This document shows, piece by piece, positions 44,675 through 54,084 of a stretch of 64,000 nt of DNA. Below the pieces are notes generated by a model. It saw only the letters and a list, made by a program, of their open reading frames with translations. It was not told the origin of the DNA and searched no databases. Origin of the DNA: Pseudoduganella rivuli (GTDB lineage Bacteria; Pseudomonadota; Gammaproteobacteria; Burkholderiales; Burkholderiaceae_D); NCBI RefSeq assembly GCF_009674485.1, contig NZ_WKJJ01000005.1, positions 1 through 64,000 of the forward strand, in the 5' to 3' direction. Each line of letters opens with the position of its first letter. Positions within the stretch are counted from its first letter, which is position 1. Both the position numbers and the translations under genes were made by a program.

Positions 44675-45250
44675 ATGAAACCCGCAAAAGAAATTCGTGT
44701 TGGCAACATCATCATGGTTGACGCCAAGCCCTTCATCGTTCTGCGTTCCGACGTCAACGGTTCGAGCCGCACGGGCTTCACCTACAAATGGAAGATGAAA
44801 AACCTGCTGACGAACGCTCCGATGGAGAACGTCTTCCGCGGTGACGACAAGTTCGACGTTGTGGTCCTGGACAAGAAGCCAGTGACCTACTCGTACTTCG
44901 CCGACCCACTGTACGTCTTCATGGATGAAGAGTACAACCAGTACGAAATCGAAGAAGAAAACATGGGCGAAGCCATCAACTACCTGAAAGACGGTATGGA
45001 ATGCGAAGCCGTGTTCTACGATGGCAAAGCAATCTCCGTGGAACTGCCAACCACCATCGCCCGTAAGATCGTTTACTCCGAGCCAGCTGTCAAAGGCAAC
45101 ACCTCGGGCAACGTGCTGAAAGAAGCCAAGATCGAAAACGCGATCGAAGCCAAAGCCTTCACCATCCAGGTTCCGCTGTTCGTAAGCCAGGACGACGTGA
45201 TCGAGATCGACACCCGTACCAACGAGTACAAGAAAGTCGTGCGTAACTAA
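44675..45250 (+). CDS. efp: Translation elongation factor P
   Basis: A 191-residue factor that rescues ribosomes stalled at polyproline. The modification loop [12 protein letters not shown] puts Arg at position 32, where EarP-type bacteria add rhamnose, instead of lysine used in the EpmA pathway. Three beta-barrel domains are intact ([50 protein letters not shown]). The codon usage is strongly biased and the 132-base upstream gap is AT-rich, both consistent with high expression. Confidence 0.97.
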   Translation: MKPAKEIRVGNIIMVDAKPFIVLRSDVNGSSRTGFTYKWKMKNLLTNAPMENVFRGDDKFDVVVLDKKPVTYSYFADPLYVFMDEEYNQYEIEEENMGEAINYLKDGMECEAVFYDGKAISVELPTTIARKIVYSEPAVKGNTSGNVLKEAKIENAIEAKAFTIQVPLFVSQDDVIEIDTRTNEYKKVVRN

Positions 45251-45270
45251 TTTACGCTGACCTGGAAAAA

Positions 45271-45299
45271 AACGCTGCAAATTTTGCAGCGTTTTTTTT
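45271..45299. terminator. Bidirectional terminator after efp
   Basis: Near-perfect palindrome AACGCTGCAA/TTTGCAGCGTT, with an A-run before it and eight T after it. It can serve efp (plus) and the convergent minus-strand gene. Confidence 0.88.
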
Positions 45300-45319
45300 G
45301 TCCCTACGGTATCAAGGCC

Positions 45320-47164
45320 TCAACCTGCCCACGCCGTGAACGCCATGCCGTTCTGCATGACCCCGATCAGCGCCGCCTGGTTTTCCGCACTTTCCGCGAA
45401 GCTGGCCAGCACGGCCGATTGCGATGCCACGCCTGTGTCCAGGATATTGAGCCAGTAATTGAACCCGGCCGCATCCGCGCTACGGTGCAGCACGTGGTTG
45501 TAGAACAGGTTCAGCGCGGTGGCGTTGGTGGGGTTGGCGCCATAGACGGATTGCGCTTCCGCACCGGCCAGGAACCAGCGCGCCACATCGAAGCGGTCGG
45601 TGCCGTTATCCATTTGCTTGATCCAGTAACCGAGCCCGGCCGCGTCCGGCGTGCGGTCGAAGGCTGCCTGGTACAGACGGTAGGCGACGCCGGCATTGCC
45701 ATAGACGTCGTACGCCACATCGGCATTGGCGAAGTGCAGGCGCTCCACGTTGGCCAGCACGTCCACGCCATCGGCGCCCGTGTTGTCCGTGATGGTCAGG
45801 CCGCCGGCGCCGGAGGCGACCGTGTAATTGGCGCGCGCGCCCTGGTAGACAGCGGTATCGACGCCACCGCCGCCATCGATGACGTCATTGCCGCCCAGGC
45901 CTGTGATGCGGTCGGCGCCCTGGTTGGCATTGACGGTGTCGGCGCCGGCAGTGCCATTGATGGTCTGGCCTGTCGTATCGCCAAAGCCGCTGCCGACCTG
46001 GACTTTCACGAGGTTGCGTACGTCGGCGGCATTGCCGGGCGCGTATTTGTAATTGGTGTACAGCACGCTGAGGTTGTCGTTGGCCAGCGCGCCGCCTTCC
46101 AGGTAATTGTAGTCATCGGCGGCGCCGCTTTGCGACAGGCGCGACACGGCGCCTGTTTGCATATCCTTGATAAAGATATCGGTTTTGCCATCCGCGTCGC
46201 CCGCCGTGAAGCGGCCCGTGCTGGAAAATACGATGTAACGGCCATCGGCGGAAATCGACGCATCGCTGGCATCGCCGACGACTTGCGCTCCATCGGCCGT
46301 GACGGAAGCGCGCACGGTTTCGCCGGTCAGCAAATCCTTGCGGAAGATGTCGCGCGTGCCGTTGGTGTCGCTCTGCACCAGGTTGCTGCCCTGGCTGGCG
46401 AAGACCACGTAGCGGCCGTTGGCGGAAAACGCCGCGTGGTCGCTGTTGCCGTTGGAAGCGTTGCCGGAAGAATCCGTGCTGACCCGTTGCAGGCCGCCGG
46501 TCACCGTATCCTTGACGAAAATATCCGCATTGCTGCTGTCGTTGGCGACCAGGTTGCCGGCATAGCTGGTGAACGCCACCAGCCGCCCGTCGGATGAAAT
46601 GGCGATTTCCTTGCTGTCGGCATCGGCCTGCACGCCGGCCGCCGTGGTGGAGATGTTCCGCACGGAACCCGTTTGCAAATCTTTGACGAATACGTCATCG
46701 TGGCCATTGGTATCCGTGGCCACCAGGTTGGTTGCCTTGCTGAGGTAGGCGACATAGCGGCCGTTGGCGGAAATCTCGGCGTTGTAGCTGTGGCCATTGG
46801 CGTCCGCGCCGCTGCTGTTGGTCGAGGCATTGGTCAGCGTCCCGGTCGTCATGTTCTTGACCATGATGTCGACCAGCGCACTGCCATTCGCATATTGGAA
46901 GGCAATGGTCTGGCCATCGGCGCTGAGGGCGGCGCCGGATGAGGCGCCGGTCAGGGGCGCGGTGCTGCCGGTGGCGGAAGATGCCAGCGAAATCGTGCCG
47001 GACTGTAAGTCGCGGACATAGACGTCGGTGGCCAGGTTACTGTCGGAACCCAGCAGGTTCTGATTGGTCGTGAAGGCGGCATAGCGGCCGTTGCCGGATT
47101 GGCGGGGGCCGATATCGGAGGCGGTAACGCTGCTTTGGATGATAGTTGATGTGTTAGCTTGCAT
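45320..47164 (-). CDS. PD40-repeat, RTX-like, DUF4214 protein (type I secretion substrate?)
   Basis: A 614-residue protein with three parts. Residues about 15-390 are repeats of the form ISADGRYIVFSS-TDIFIKDMQTG, typical of PD40/TolB-like beta-propeller blades. Residues about 400-450 hold one calcium-binding RTX-like stretch (GLGGNDVIDGGGGVDTAVY). Residues about 480-600 are DUF4214 (YRLYQAAFDRTPDAAGLGYW; FYNHVLHRSADAAGFNYWL). There is no N-terminal signal peptide, and RTX plus DUF4214 at the C-terminus suggests type I secretion. No secretion genes lie nearby. DUF4214 often appears in adhesin- or S-layer-like extracellular proteins. Confidence 0.82.
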   Translation of the reverse strand: MQANTSTIIQSSVTASDIGPRQSGNGRYAAFTTNQNLLGSDSNLATDVYVRDLQSGTISLASSATGSTAPLTGASSGAALSADGQTIAFQYANGSALVDIMVKNMTTGTLTNASTNSSGADANGHSYNAEISANGRYVAYLSKATNLVATDTNGHDDVFVKDLQTGSVRNISTTAAGVQADADSKEIAISSDGRLVAFTSYAGNLVANDSSNADIFVKDTVTGGLQRVSTDSSGNASNGNSDHAAFSANGRYVVFASQGSNLVQSDTNGTRDIFRKDLLTGETVRASVTADGAQVVGDASDASISADGRYIVFSSTGRFTAGDADGKTDIFIKDMQTGAVSRLSQSGAADDYNYLEGGALANDNLSVLYTNYKYAPGNAADVRNLVKVQVGSGFGDTTGQTINGTAGADTVNANQGADRITGLGGNDVIDGGGGVDTAVYQGARANYTVASGAGGLTITDNTGADGVDVLANVERLHFANADVAYDVYGNAGVAYRLYQAAFDRTPDAAGLGYWIKQMDNGTDRFDVARWFLAGAEAQSVYGANPTNATALNLFYNHVLHRSADAAGFNYWLNILDTGVASQSAVLASFAESAENQAALIGVMQNGMAFTAWAG

Positions 47165-47342
47165 TATCGTAAGAAAAGTGTCTTAAAGGTTGTCGAAATT
47201 GAGCCGATAAATTGTGCATCAACTAACATAAAAACCGCCGCACGGTACTGCTGAGCAACCTCTGGTGTCTTTGACAGAGTGATAAACGGGCTGCGGATGC
47301 GACGGGGCAATGGCCCCGTGATGCACCAGGCCTGGAGCTGGC

Positions 47343-49001
47343 ATGGATCGTAGGGACTTTGTCCGGATGGGGTTGGCGGCTGGCGCCGCCGCCGGTCTGC
47401 CGCGCACCGACGCGGCGCAATTACCCCCGCAGCCGTCACACCCGGCGGCATCGCCCGCGCCCGCTGCCGTGGCAGCGACGCCGGCGTCGATGTACAAACC
47501 CGGCATCCTCGATGCCGGCATCATGGCGCAGCAGGAATTGATGGCCGCGCACAAGCTGACGTCGCATGCGCTGACGTCGCAATACCTGGCGCGCATTAAA
47601 AGCGTGGACAAATCCGGTCCCCGCCTCAATGCCGTGATCGAACTCAATCCCGAAGCACTGAAAATCGCGCTGGACATGGACCGTGAGCGATTGCATCGCA
47701 AAGTGCGGGGACCGCTGCACGGCATTCCCGTGCTCATCAAGGACAATATCGCCACCGGCGACCGCATGTGCACCACGGCAGGGTCGCTGGCGCTGGCCGG
47801 CGTGAAGGCGGCGCGCGACGCGTGCCTGGTGGCGCGCCTGCGGGCGGCCGGCGCCGTTATCCTGGGTAAGACCAATTTGTCGGAATGGGCCAACATGCGC
47901 TCGTCGCAATCGGTCAGCGGCTGGAGCGCCCGGGGCGGCCTGACGCGCAACCCGTATGCGCTGGACCGCAATTGCAGCGGGTCCAGTTCCGGCTCCGCCG
48001 CCGCCGTGGCGGCCGCGCTGGCCACCATTGCCGTGGGCACGGAGACCGATGGTTCCATCGTGTCGCCCGCGTCCATTTGCGGGCTGGTGGGCATCAAGCC
48101 CACGCTGGGGCTGGTCAGCCGCAGCGGCATCATCCCTATCGCGCAGGCGCAGGATACGGCCGGTCCGATGGCGCGCAGCGTGGCCGATGCGGCGCTGATG
48201 CTGACCGCCATGGTTGGCTGCGATCCGGACGACCCGGTCACGGAAAGTTGCCGGGGCCGCACCTGCGATTATGCGCAGGCGCTCGATACGGGGGCGCTGC
48301 GGGGCAAGCGGCTCGGCGTGGCGCGCAATTTCTTTGGCCACCGGGCCGACATCGATGCGCAAATCAACAGCGCGCTGCAAGTGTTGCAGGCGCAGGGCGC
48401 CATCCTGATCGACGTGCAGGTGCCCAACACCAGCCGTTACGACGAAACCGAAGTGGACGTGCTGCTGTATGAGTTCAAGGCGGGGCTGGCGTCGTACCTG
48501 AAACAATATGCGCCGGACGCCGCCGTGCAGGACATGGCGGCCGTGATTGAATTCAACCGCCGCAACAGCGCGCAGGAAATGCCGTACTTCGGCCAGGATT
48601 ACCTGGAACGGGCGCAGGCGAAAGGGGGATTGGACGAACAGGCCTACCGTGATGCGCTGGCGCACAACCACCGCTATGCGCGCGATGAAGGCATTGACCA
48701 GGTGCTGGCCGAACACCAGCTGGACGGGCTGGTGGCGCCGACCGGCAGCATTGCATGGCTGACGGATTTTATCTCCGGCGACAATTCCGGCATGAGTTTT
48801 TCGTCGCCCGCCGCTGTGGCCGGCTATCCGCACATCACGGTTCCGGCCGGTTATGTGCATGGCTTGCCGGTGGGGTTGTCGCTGGTGGGCGCGCCCTATA
48901 GCGACGCCAGCCTGATCGGCATGGCGTATGCGTTTGAGCAGGCAACGCACCACCGCAAGGCGCCGCAATTTCCCGCCACCATTTCACCGGGGATGGCGTG
49001 A
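47343..49001 (+). CDS. Tat-exported amidase (amidase signature family)
   Basis: A 552-residue protein. MDRRDFVRMGLAAGAAAGLP is a twin-arginine-type signal. The Ser-cisSer-Lys triad is present: Lys in PVLIKDNIATGD, the Gly/Ser-rich block NCSGSSSGSAAAVAAALAT, and the nucleophile Ser in ETDGSIVSPASICGLVGIKPT. It hydrolyses an amide, possibly a peptide amide or aryl amide, in the periplasm; the substrate is unknown. It has no operon partner upstream and is followed 70 bases later by the ammonia-lyase gene. Confidence 0.9.
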   Translation: MDRRDFVRMGLAAGAAAGLPRTDAAQLPPQPSHPAASPAPAAVAATPASMYKPGILDAGIMAQQELMAAHKLTSHALTSQYLARIKSVDKSGPRLNAVIELNPEALKIALDMDRERLHRKVRGPLHGIPVLIKDNIATGDRMCTTAGSLALAGVKAARDACLVARLRAAGAVILGKTNLSEWANMRSSQSVSGWSARGGLTRNPYALDRNCSGSSSGSAAAVAAALATIAVGTETDGSIVSPASICGLVGIKPTLGLVSRSGIIPIAQAQDTAGPMARSVADAALMLTAMVGCDPDDPVTESCRGRTCDYAQALDTGALRGKRLGVARNFFGHRADIDAQINSALQVLQAQGAILIDVQVPNTSRYDETEVDVLLYEFKAGLASYLKQYAPDAAVQDMAAVIEFNRRNSAQEMPYFGQDYLERAQAKGGLDEQAYRDALAHNHRYARDEGIDQVLAEHQLDGLVAPTGSIAWLTDFISGDNSGMSFSSPAAVAGYPHITVPAGYVHGLPVGLSLVGAPYSDASLIGMAYAFEQATHHRKAPQFPATISPGMA

Positions 49002-49070
49002 CCTCGCAGGTTTGACGAAGGCGGCAGCCTTGGCTTATGCTGCATTGGCACAGTTCTTGTAAAGGATGCC

Positions 49071-50057
49071 ATGCCGACACTGCCTGATTCACTGCCTGAT
49101 TCACTGCCTGACTATGACGATGTGGCGGCCGCCGCACAACGGATCGAAGGCCATGCCCACCGCACCCCGGTGCTGACATCCCGTATGGCCGACGACGACG
49201 TCGGCGCGCAACTGTTCTTCAAATGTGAAAACCTGCAGCGCATGGGCGCCTTTAAGTTCCGCGGCGCCTATAACGCGCTGGCGCGCTTTACGGAACCGCA
49301 GCGCCGGGCCGGCGTCGTGGCTTTCTCGTCCGGCAACCATGCGCAGGCGATTGCTTTGTCGGCGCGCCTGCTGGGCATTCCCGCCACCATCGTCATGCCG
49401 GAAGATGCACCGGCCGCCAAGGTCGCGGCCACCAGGGGCTACGGCGGCAAGGTCGTGCTGTACAACCGCTACACGGAAGACCGCGAAGCGATCGGCCGCG
49501 GGCTGGCGGAACAACAGGGCATGACCTTGATTCCGCCGTACGACCATCCGGACGTGATTGCGGGGCAGGGCACGGCCGTCAAGGAATTGATCGACGAAGC
49601 GGGAGCCTTGGATTACCTGTTCGTGCCGCTGGGCGGTGGCGGCCTGCTGTCAGGCTCAGCGCTGGCCGCGCGCAAGCTGTCGCCGGGTTGCCGCATCATC
49701 GGCGTGGAGCCGGAAGCGGGCAACGATGGCCAGCGCTCGTTCAGGAGCGGCAGTATCGTACACATCGATACGCCTGGCACGATTGCCGATGGTGCGCAAA
49801 CCCAGCACCTGGGCAATATCACGTTCGACATCATCCGGCGCGACGTGGATGACATCGTGACCGCGTCCGATGCGGAACTGGTCGACGCCATGCGCTTCTT
49901 TGCCGCGCGCATGAAAATCGTCGCGGAGCCGACCGGCTGCCTCGCGTTTGCCGCCGCCCGTGCCCGGCGCGACGAATTGCGGGGCAAAAAAGTCGGCATC
50001 GTTATCAGCGGCGGCAACGTCGACATGGAACGGTTTTGCGCGCTGCTCAGCGCGTAA
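49071..50057 (+). CDS. PLP-dependent threonine/serine ammonia-lyase-like enzyme
   Basis: A 328-residue fold-type II PLP enzyme. FFKCENLQRMGAFKFRGAYNAL carries the Schiff-base lysine, SSGNHAQAIALSARL binds the phosphate-adjacent loop, and PLGGGGLLSGSALAAR is the PLP phosphate cup. There is no regulatory ACT domain, so it is the catabolic or threo-3-hydroxyaspartate ammonia-lyase type rather than biosynthetic IlvA. The N-terminus has three repeats LPDS encoded by a 12-base tandem repeat. AAAGGATG precedes the ATG. It is 18 bases before the next gene. Confidence 0.88.
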   Translation: MPTLPDSLPDSLPDYDDVAAAAQRIEGHAHRTPVLTSRMADDDVGAQLFFKCENLQRMGAFKFRGAYNALARFTEPQRRAGVVAFSSGNHAQAIALSARLLGIPATIVMPEDAPAAKVAATRGYGGKVVLYNRYTEDREAIGRGLAEQQGMTLIPPYDHPDVIAGQGTAVKELIDEAGALDYLFVPLGGGGLLSGSALAARKLSPGCRIIGVEPEAGNDGQRSFRSGSIVHIDTPGTIADGAQTQHLGNITFDIIRRDVDDIVTASDAELVDAMRFFAARMKIVAEPTGCLAFAAARARRDELRGKKVGIVISGGNVDMERFCALLSA

Positions 50058-50075
50058 TGCACGACGAGGTGGGCC

Positions 50076-50474
50076 ATGCCGGACTTGCCTTTCCCCATCC
50101 GCAAAGAATGCCCGCCCGGCGCGTGCGTGTGCCAGCGCGACGACTTGCTGGAAACGCCGGGCGCCGATTGCACCATCCTGCGCCTGACGAAGGAAGAGGA
50201 AAAGCGCCTGTGCGAGCGGATCGAAGCCGTGGAAACGTACGAGGAATTGCTGCGCATCTCTGCCCGCCTGCAGCAGCAACTGGGGATCGTGCTGACCATC
50301 GAGCCTGGCGACAATGAAGTGCGCACGGTGATGGGCCTGACCATCGAGCTGGCCGAGCAAAAGGGCTTGTGCCGCAAGACGCGGGAAGCGATTCCCGCCG
50401 CGATCCGGCGCTGCATGAAGCGCAAGCCGGAAATCATTTATACGCTGCTGAACTCGCGCGGACTGTTTGGGTGA
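50076..50474 (+). CDS. Conserved protein of unknown function
   Basis: A 132-residue cytosolic protein. The N-terminus has a cysteine cluster, CPPGACVC. The rest is helical and charged (RLTKEEEKRLCERIEAVETYEELLRI; IRRCMKRKPEIIYTLLNSRGLFG). It resembles small conserved proteins of proteobacteria without an assigned role; the cysteines might bind a metal. The ATG at 50076 is 18 bases after the ammonia-lyase stop, so co-expression is likely. Confidence 0.75.
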   Translation: MPDLPFPIRKECPPGACVCQRDDLLETPGADCTILRLTKEEEKRLCERIEAVETYEELLRISARLQQQLGIVLTIEPGDNEVRTVMGLTIELAEQKGLCRKTREAIPAAIRRCMKRKPEIIYTLLNSRGLFG

Positions 50475-50532
50475 TGGCGGGTGCTGCCCCGGCGCGCTCG
50501 CTGTAACGCCTGCCTGCGCCGGGGCACCAGGG

Positions 50533-51528
50533 CTAGAAAGTAAAGCCCAGCGCGATTTCCGTCTTGCCTTCGTACGCACGTCCCGTCAACAAATCCGCGC
50601 CCACACTGCGTGTGAAGTTGAGGGAAGGGGTGACTCTGCCCACACTGCCGTCAGCGACGATCGTTTCGAATTCCAGTGTCAGCGAGGCCGCATACAGGCG
50701 ATAGGTATCTTTCTTGCGCGTGCCGCTGGCAGAAAGATCGTGCTGCACCTGGGCGCTCAACGTAATAACAGGCGCGACGCCATATGCCCCCACCTTGTTG
50801 TCGGCAGCAATGATCCCAAGCGGGAAGACATTCCATTCAAGTTTTCCCCGTGCCCCATTCAGGCGGCCGGTTCCTTTGCCATTCCCCCCGGACGCGTGAT
50901 CCGAATACAGGCCTGTTTCCCATAGAAAGTACATATCCATTTGCCTGGGAGCTGACTTTGTCGTGGAGGAAGCGGTGTGATGGGGCGAATCCTGCTTGGC
51001 GGGCTGCAAAAAACCCGTTACATAGAGTTGTTCACGATCCTTATTGCGGTCCGTAAATATGGGAACAGGCGTATCTGTTACCTGCTGCAGGCTTTTCCCC
51101 ACTGAGACTTTTGCATTCCAGGTCGTACTCATTACCGGGAAATTATTGGGATAATCAAAAACAAGAAGGCGGCTGTATCCCAAGACCACGCCGCGGTCAT
51201 TTCGCGGTGCGTCGGCGGTATTATCCTTATGGATAAAACCGGCGACCGACCACGAGCCGCTGCTTGCAAAATTATCATCGCCTTTGGTCTTGAGTATGCC
51301 ATTGTATTTCAGGTAGGCGTCGATGGTTGTAAAGGATGAGCCGTCGCCGTTACGCGTATAGGCGATTGTTGCCGGCATTTTCCACGGCTTGTCCGTGGGC
51401 TCGCTGTCGGCGCTCAGGGTCAATTGGGCGTGGGCTGGCGCCGTCAAGGCAATGCTTCCCGCCGCTAGCGCGATTCCCAGCAGGTATTTACTGCAGGCGT
51501 TTGGAGAGCGGTCAGGGAATTGTCGCAT
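50533..51528 (-). CDS. Outer membrane beta-barrel protein, unassigned
   Basis: A 331-residue exported protein with signal peptide (KYLLGIALAAGSIALTAPAHAQ). The mature part has alternating amphipathic strands and ends ALGFTF, with the C-terminal Phe of Bam-inserted barrels. No family is recognised. The start is placed at 51528 (MRQFPDRS), which overlaps the end of the upstream gene by 17 bases; longer in-frame extension to 51672 would overlap that gene widely. It ends convergent with the 132-residue unknown gene. Confidence 0.7.
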   Translation of the reverse strand: MRQFPDRSPNACSKYLLGIALAAGSIALTAPAHAQLTLSADSEPTDKPWKMPATIAYTRNGDGSSFTTIDAYLKYNGILKTKGDDNFASSGSWSVAGFIHKDNTADAPRNDRGVVLGYSRLLVFDYPNNFPVMSTTWNAKVSVGKSLQQVTDTPVPIFTDRNKDREQLYVTGFLQPAKQDSPHHTASSTTKSAPRQMDMYFLWETGLYSDHASGGNGKGTGRLNGARGKLEWNVFPLGIIAADNKVGAYGVAPVITLSAQVQHDLSASGTRKKDTYRLYAASLTLEFETIVADGSVGRVTPSLNFTRSVGADLLTGRAYEGKTEIALGFTF

Positions 51529-51793
51529 ACACTGCCTCGATGACTTGTTTAACAGTTTCGACTTTGCCGGCAATAGTGGCGGGCACCGGCTTGGCGTGAT
51601 ATTTTCCCGAATGCGCATTAATCCAAAGCCACATAATCGCCGCCCCTTGCGGTAATATGCTGAGCTGAGCAAGCGTTAGATCGCTTATTTTGTCCAGCGT
51701 ATTGTCCATCGGATTCTGTGCCAGTGCATAAGGCGAGGCTTTATCGATTGAATAAAATATCAAGTCATCCAGTTCTTTAATGCGATTCTTCAT
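51512..51793 (-). CDS. Unknown 93-residue protein coupled to the barrel gene
   Basis: A small cytosolic protein (MKNRIKELDDLIFYSIDKAS..., ending EAVYATIP) without signal peptide; one hydrophobic segment (GAAIMWLWINA). The ATG is preceded by GGAGA. Its last 17 bases overlap the start of the outer membrane barrel gene in another frame, so translation is probably coupled. Base composition is more AT-rich than neighbours. I recognise no family. Confidence 0.65.
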   Translation of the reverse strand: MKNRIKELDDLIFYSIDKASPYALAQNPMDNTLDKISDLTLAQLSILPQGAAIMWLWINAHSGKYHAKPVPATIAGKVETVKQVIEAVYATIP

Positions 51794-52114
51794 TATTATC
51801 TCCAGGGTTGTGGTATTGATAAGTCTGCGTCAACTCAATTTAATATGTCAACCGGTTTGTTGTTTTTTGATGAGTTGAATGAATTGATGAGTATCAATGC
51901 GGGAGATGTGAATATTAATAGTGAACCATGGATGGCTTGCAAAATGGAGGGATTTATTTTCGGCGGAATATTGCCGATGCCGGGAAGGGTATAGGCGACG
52001 GCGCACGCCGATCAATGCAAAAAGGCAGGGGGTAACGGCGGTTATTGCGCTGTCTGGGATCTGTCCAGACCGGTGGTGTTTTCCTGGCGGCGGAAGACGA
52101 GGATGGGGAGTGGC
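51794..52114. promoter_or_regulatory. AT-rich gene-free region upstream of the barrel unit
   Basis: About 320 bases with markedly low GC from 51800 to 51950. On the minus strand TTGACA occurs at 51846-51851, a possible -35, but no convincing -10 at the right distance. Otherwise no gene or repeat seen. Confidence 0.35.
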
Positions 52115-52501
52115 TCAGCTAGGCTGTACCAGATTGATCAGGTTGCCGCAGGTATCTTCGAACATCACGCCGATAATCGGCCCCAAGTTGCTGGGCTCGC
52201 CCCGGAATACGACACCCAGTTCTTTCAGGCGCCGGTATTCGCCGTGGATGTCATGGGTGAGGAAGGCCGTGGCGGGAATGCCGGCCGCGAACAAGGCTGT
52301 CTGGTAAGCGTGGGCGGGTGGAAAACCGATCGGTTCCAGCACCAGTTCCACGCCTTCCGCGCCTTCCGGCGACGTCACCGTCAACCAGCGGAACTGGCCC
52401 ATCGGGATATCGTTCTTGACCGTGAAGCCCAGCACGCCAGTATAAAAGGCCAGCGCCTTGTCCTGGTTGTCCACCATGATGCCCGCCAGACCGATACGCA
52501 T
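52115..52501 (-). CDS. VOC-superfamily glyoxalase-like protein
   Basis: A 128-residue protein with two VOC half-motifs: GIMVDNQDKALAFYTGVLGF at the start and IGVMFEDTCGNLINLVQP at the end. The glutamate metal ligand at VELVLEP is present. It is smaller than the first VOC protein (2485) and of a different subgroup. Substrate unknown. Minus strand, 41 bases downstream of dbpA. Confidence 0.85.
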   Translation of the reverse strand: MRIGLAGIMVDNQDKALAFYTGVLGFTVKNDIPMGQFRWLTVTSPEGAEGVELVLEPIGFPPAHAYQTALFAAGIPATAFLTHDIHGEYRRLKELGVVFRGEPSNLGPIIGVMFEDTCGNLINLVQPS

Positions 52502-52542
52502 GCCGCTCTCCAGTCAGATGTGATGCGGCCACTGTAGCAGAT

Positions 52543-53952
52543 TTAGACTTCGATGAAGCGCATCTTGAAGTTGCGGCCTTTGAAACTGCCGAAGTCGGCG
52601 CCTTCGCGGCTGCCCTGCGTCAGGCGGCCAAACGCGTCCCACGCCACGCGGCGGTCCAGCGCCACGTAGGTCATGAATTCCTGCACGCTGATCTTGCCGA
52701 CCTGTTCCTTGCTCAAGCCGCCATCGCCCGTCAGCGCGCCCAGCACGTCGCCCGGACGCAGCTTGTCTTTTTTGCCGGCCAGGATGCACAGGGTCATCAT
52801 CGGCGCCGGATCGGCCACCGAATCTTCATTGTCCGGCAAGGCGCCGAGGTCGTGCCATTCCACGGGCGCGCCCTGGTATTCCTCGATCAGCTTGACCCAT
52901 TTCTTTTCATTCGGCGCGCACAGCGAAAGCGCCAGCCCCTGTTCGTCGCCGCGTCCCGTGCGGCCGATGCGGTGGATGTGCACTTCCGTGTCTTTCGACA
53001 CGTCGACGTTGATCACGGCTTCCAGGTTGGCAATGTCGAGGCCGCGCGCGGCCACGTCGGTGGCCACCAGCACGGTGGCGCTGCGGTTGGAGAACAGCAC
53101 GAGGATTTCATCGCGTTCACGCTGCTCCAGTTCGCCGTACAGCGCCAGCGCCGTAAAGCCATCGTTACGCAGCGATTCCACCAGTTCGCGGCAATGCACC
53201 TTGGTATTGCAGAAGGCGATCGCGGACGCGGGATTGAAATGCTTGAGCAGGCGGCCGACGGCCTTGTCGCGGTCGTCGTAATCCACTTCATAGAAGCGCT
53301 GTTCGATCTTGCTGTTGTCGTGCTGCGCTTCGATGATGACTTCGACCGGATCGGCCAGGAACGGTTCGGTGGCGGCGCGGATATCGTCGGGGTAGGTGGC
53401 GGAGAACAGCAGGGTCTGGCGGCGTTTCGGGCAGGCCGACACGATGCCGGCGATTTCATCGTAGAAGCCCATGTCCGTCATGCGGTCCGCCTCGTCCAGC
53501 ACCAGCGTGCCGACCGTCGACAGGTCGATGGTCTGGCGGCTGATGTGGTCGCGGATGCGGCCCGGCGTCCCCACCACGATGTGCGCGCCGTGTTCCAGCG
53601 AGGCGATTTGCGGACGCATCGGCATACCGCCCGTCAGCACCAGCACCTTGACGTTGCCCACGCCGCGCGCCAGGCGACGCAGTTCATTGGCCACCTGGTC
53701 GGCCAGTTCGCGCGTGGGGCACAGCACCAGGCCTTGTGTGGCGAACCAGGCGGGGTTCAGCTTGGTCAGCATGCCGATACCGAACGCGGCGGTCTTGCCG
53801 CTGCCGGTGGCGGCCTGCGCCAGCAAGTCACGGCCTTCCAGCACGGCCGGCAGCGTTTCCGCCTGGATCGGCGTCATGTGCTTGTAGCCCAGCACATCGA
53901 GGTTGGCGATAAACGCGGAAGACAGGGGCAGGGTATGGAAGGCGGTGGACAT
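52543..53952 (-). CDS. dbpA: ATP-dependent RNA helicase DbpA
   Basis: A 469-residue DEAD-box helicase. AQAATGSGKTAAFGIGM is the Walker A, VLDEADRM the DEAD motif, LLFSATYP the SAT motif, and HRIGRTGRGDEQG motif VI. The C-terminal domain (MMTLCILAGKKDKLRPGDVLGALTGDGGL) is the DbpA RNA-recognition module that binds hairpin 92 of 23S rRNA, giving the specific role in large-subunit assembly. Confidence 0.95.
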   Translation of the reverse strand: MSTAFHTLPLSSAFIANLDVLGYKHMTPIQAETLPAVLEGRDLLAQAATGSGKTAAFGIGMLTKLNPAWFATQGLVLCPTRELADQVANELRRLARGVGNVKVLVLTGGMPMRPQIASLEHGAHIVVGTPGRIRDHISRQTIDLSTVGTLVLDEADRMTDMGFYDEIAGIVSACPKRRQTLLFSATYPDDIRAATEPFLADPVEVIIEAQHDNSKIEQRFYEVDYDDRDKAVGRLLKHFNPASAIAFCNTKVHCRELVESLRNDGFTALALYGELEQRERDEILVLFSNRSATVLVATDVAARGLDIANLEAVINVDVSKDTEVHIHRIGRTGRGDEQGLALSLCAPNEKKWVKLIEEYQGAPVEWHDLGALPDNEDSVADPAPMMTLCILAGKKDKLRPGDVLGALTGDGGLSKEQVGKISVQEFMTYVALDRRVAWDAFGRLTQGSREGADFGSFKGRNFKMRFIEV

Positions 53953-54084
53953 AGTATGGTCAGAGGCGGCGGTTGTAGTGGGCGGCGCCGTTCAGTGTGC
54001 CGCGTTTGCGGCGTGGACGGCAAGGTGAATTCCCGTAGCGGGAACATGAGGTTGCTGATCGGCGACGGTGGCCGGTGCGCAGGC

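Noticed and set aside
51846..51851. TTGACA on the minus strand as promoter of the barrel unit
   Set aside because: No acceptable -10 hexamer 16-18 bases away.
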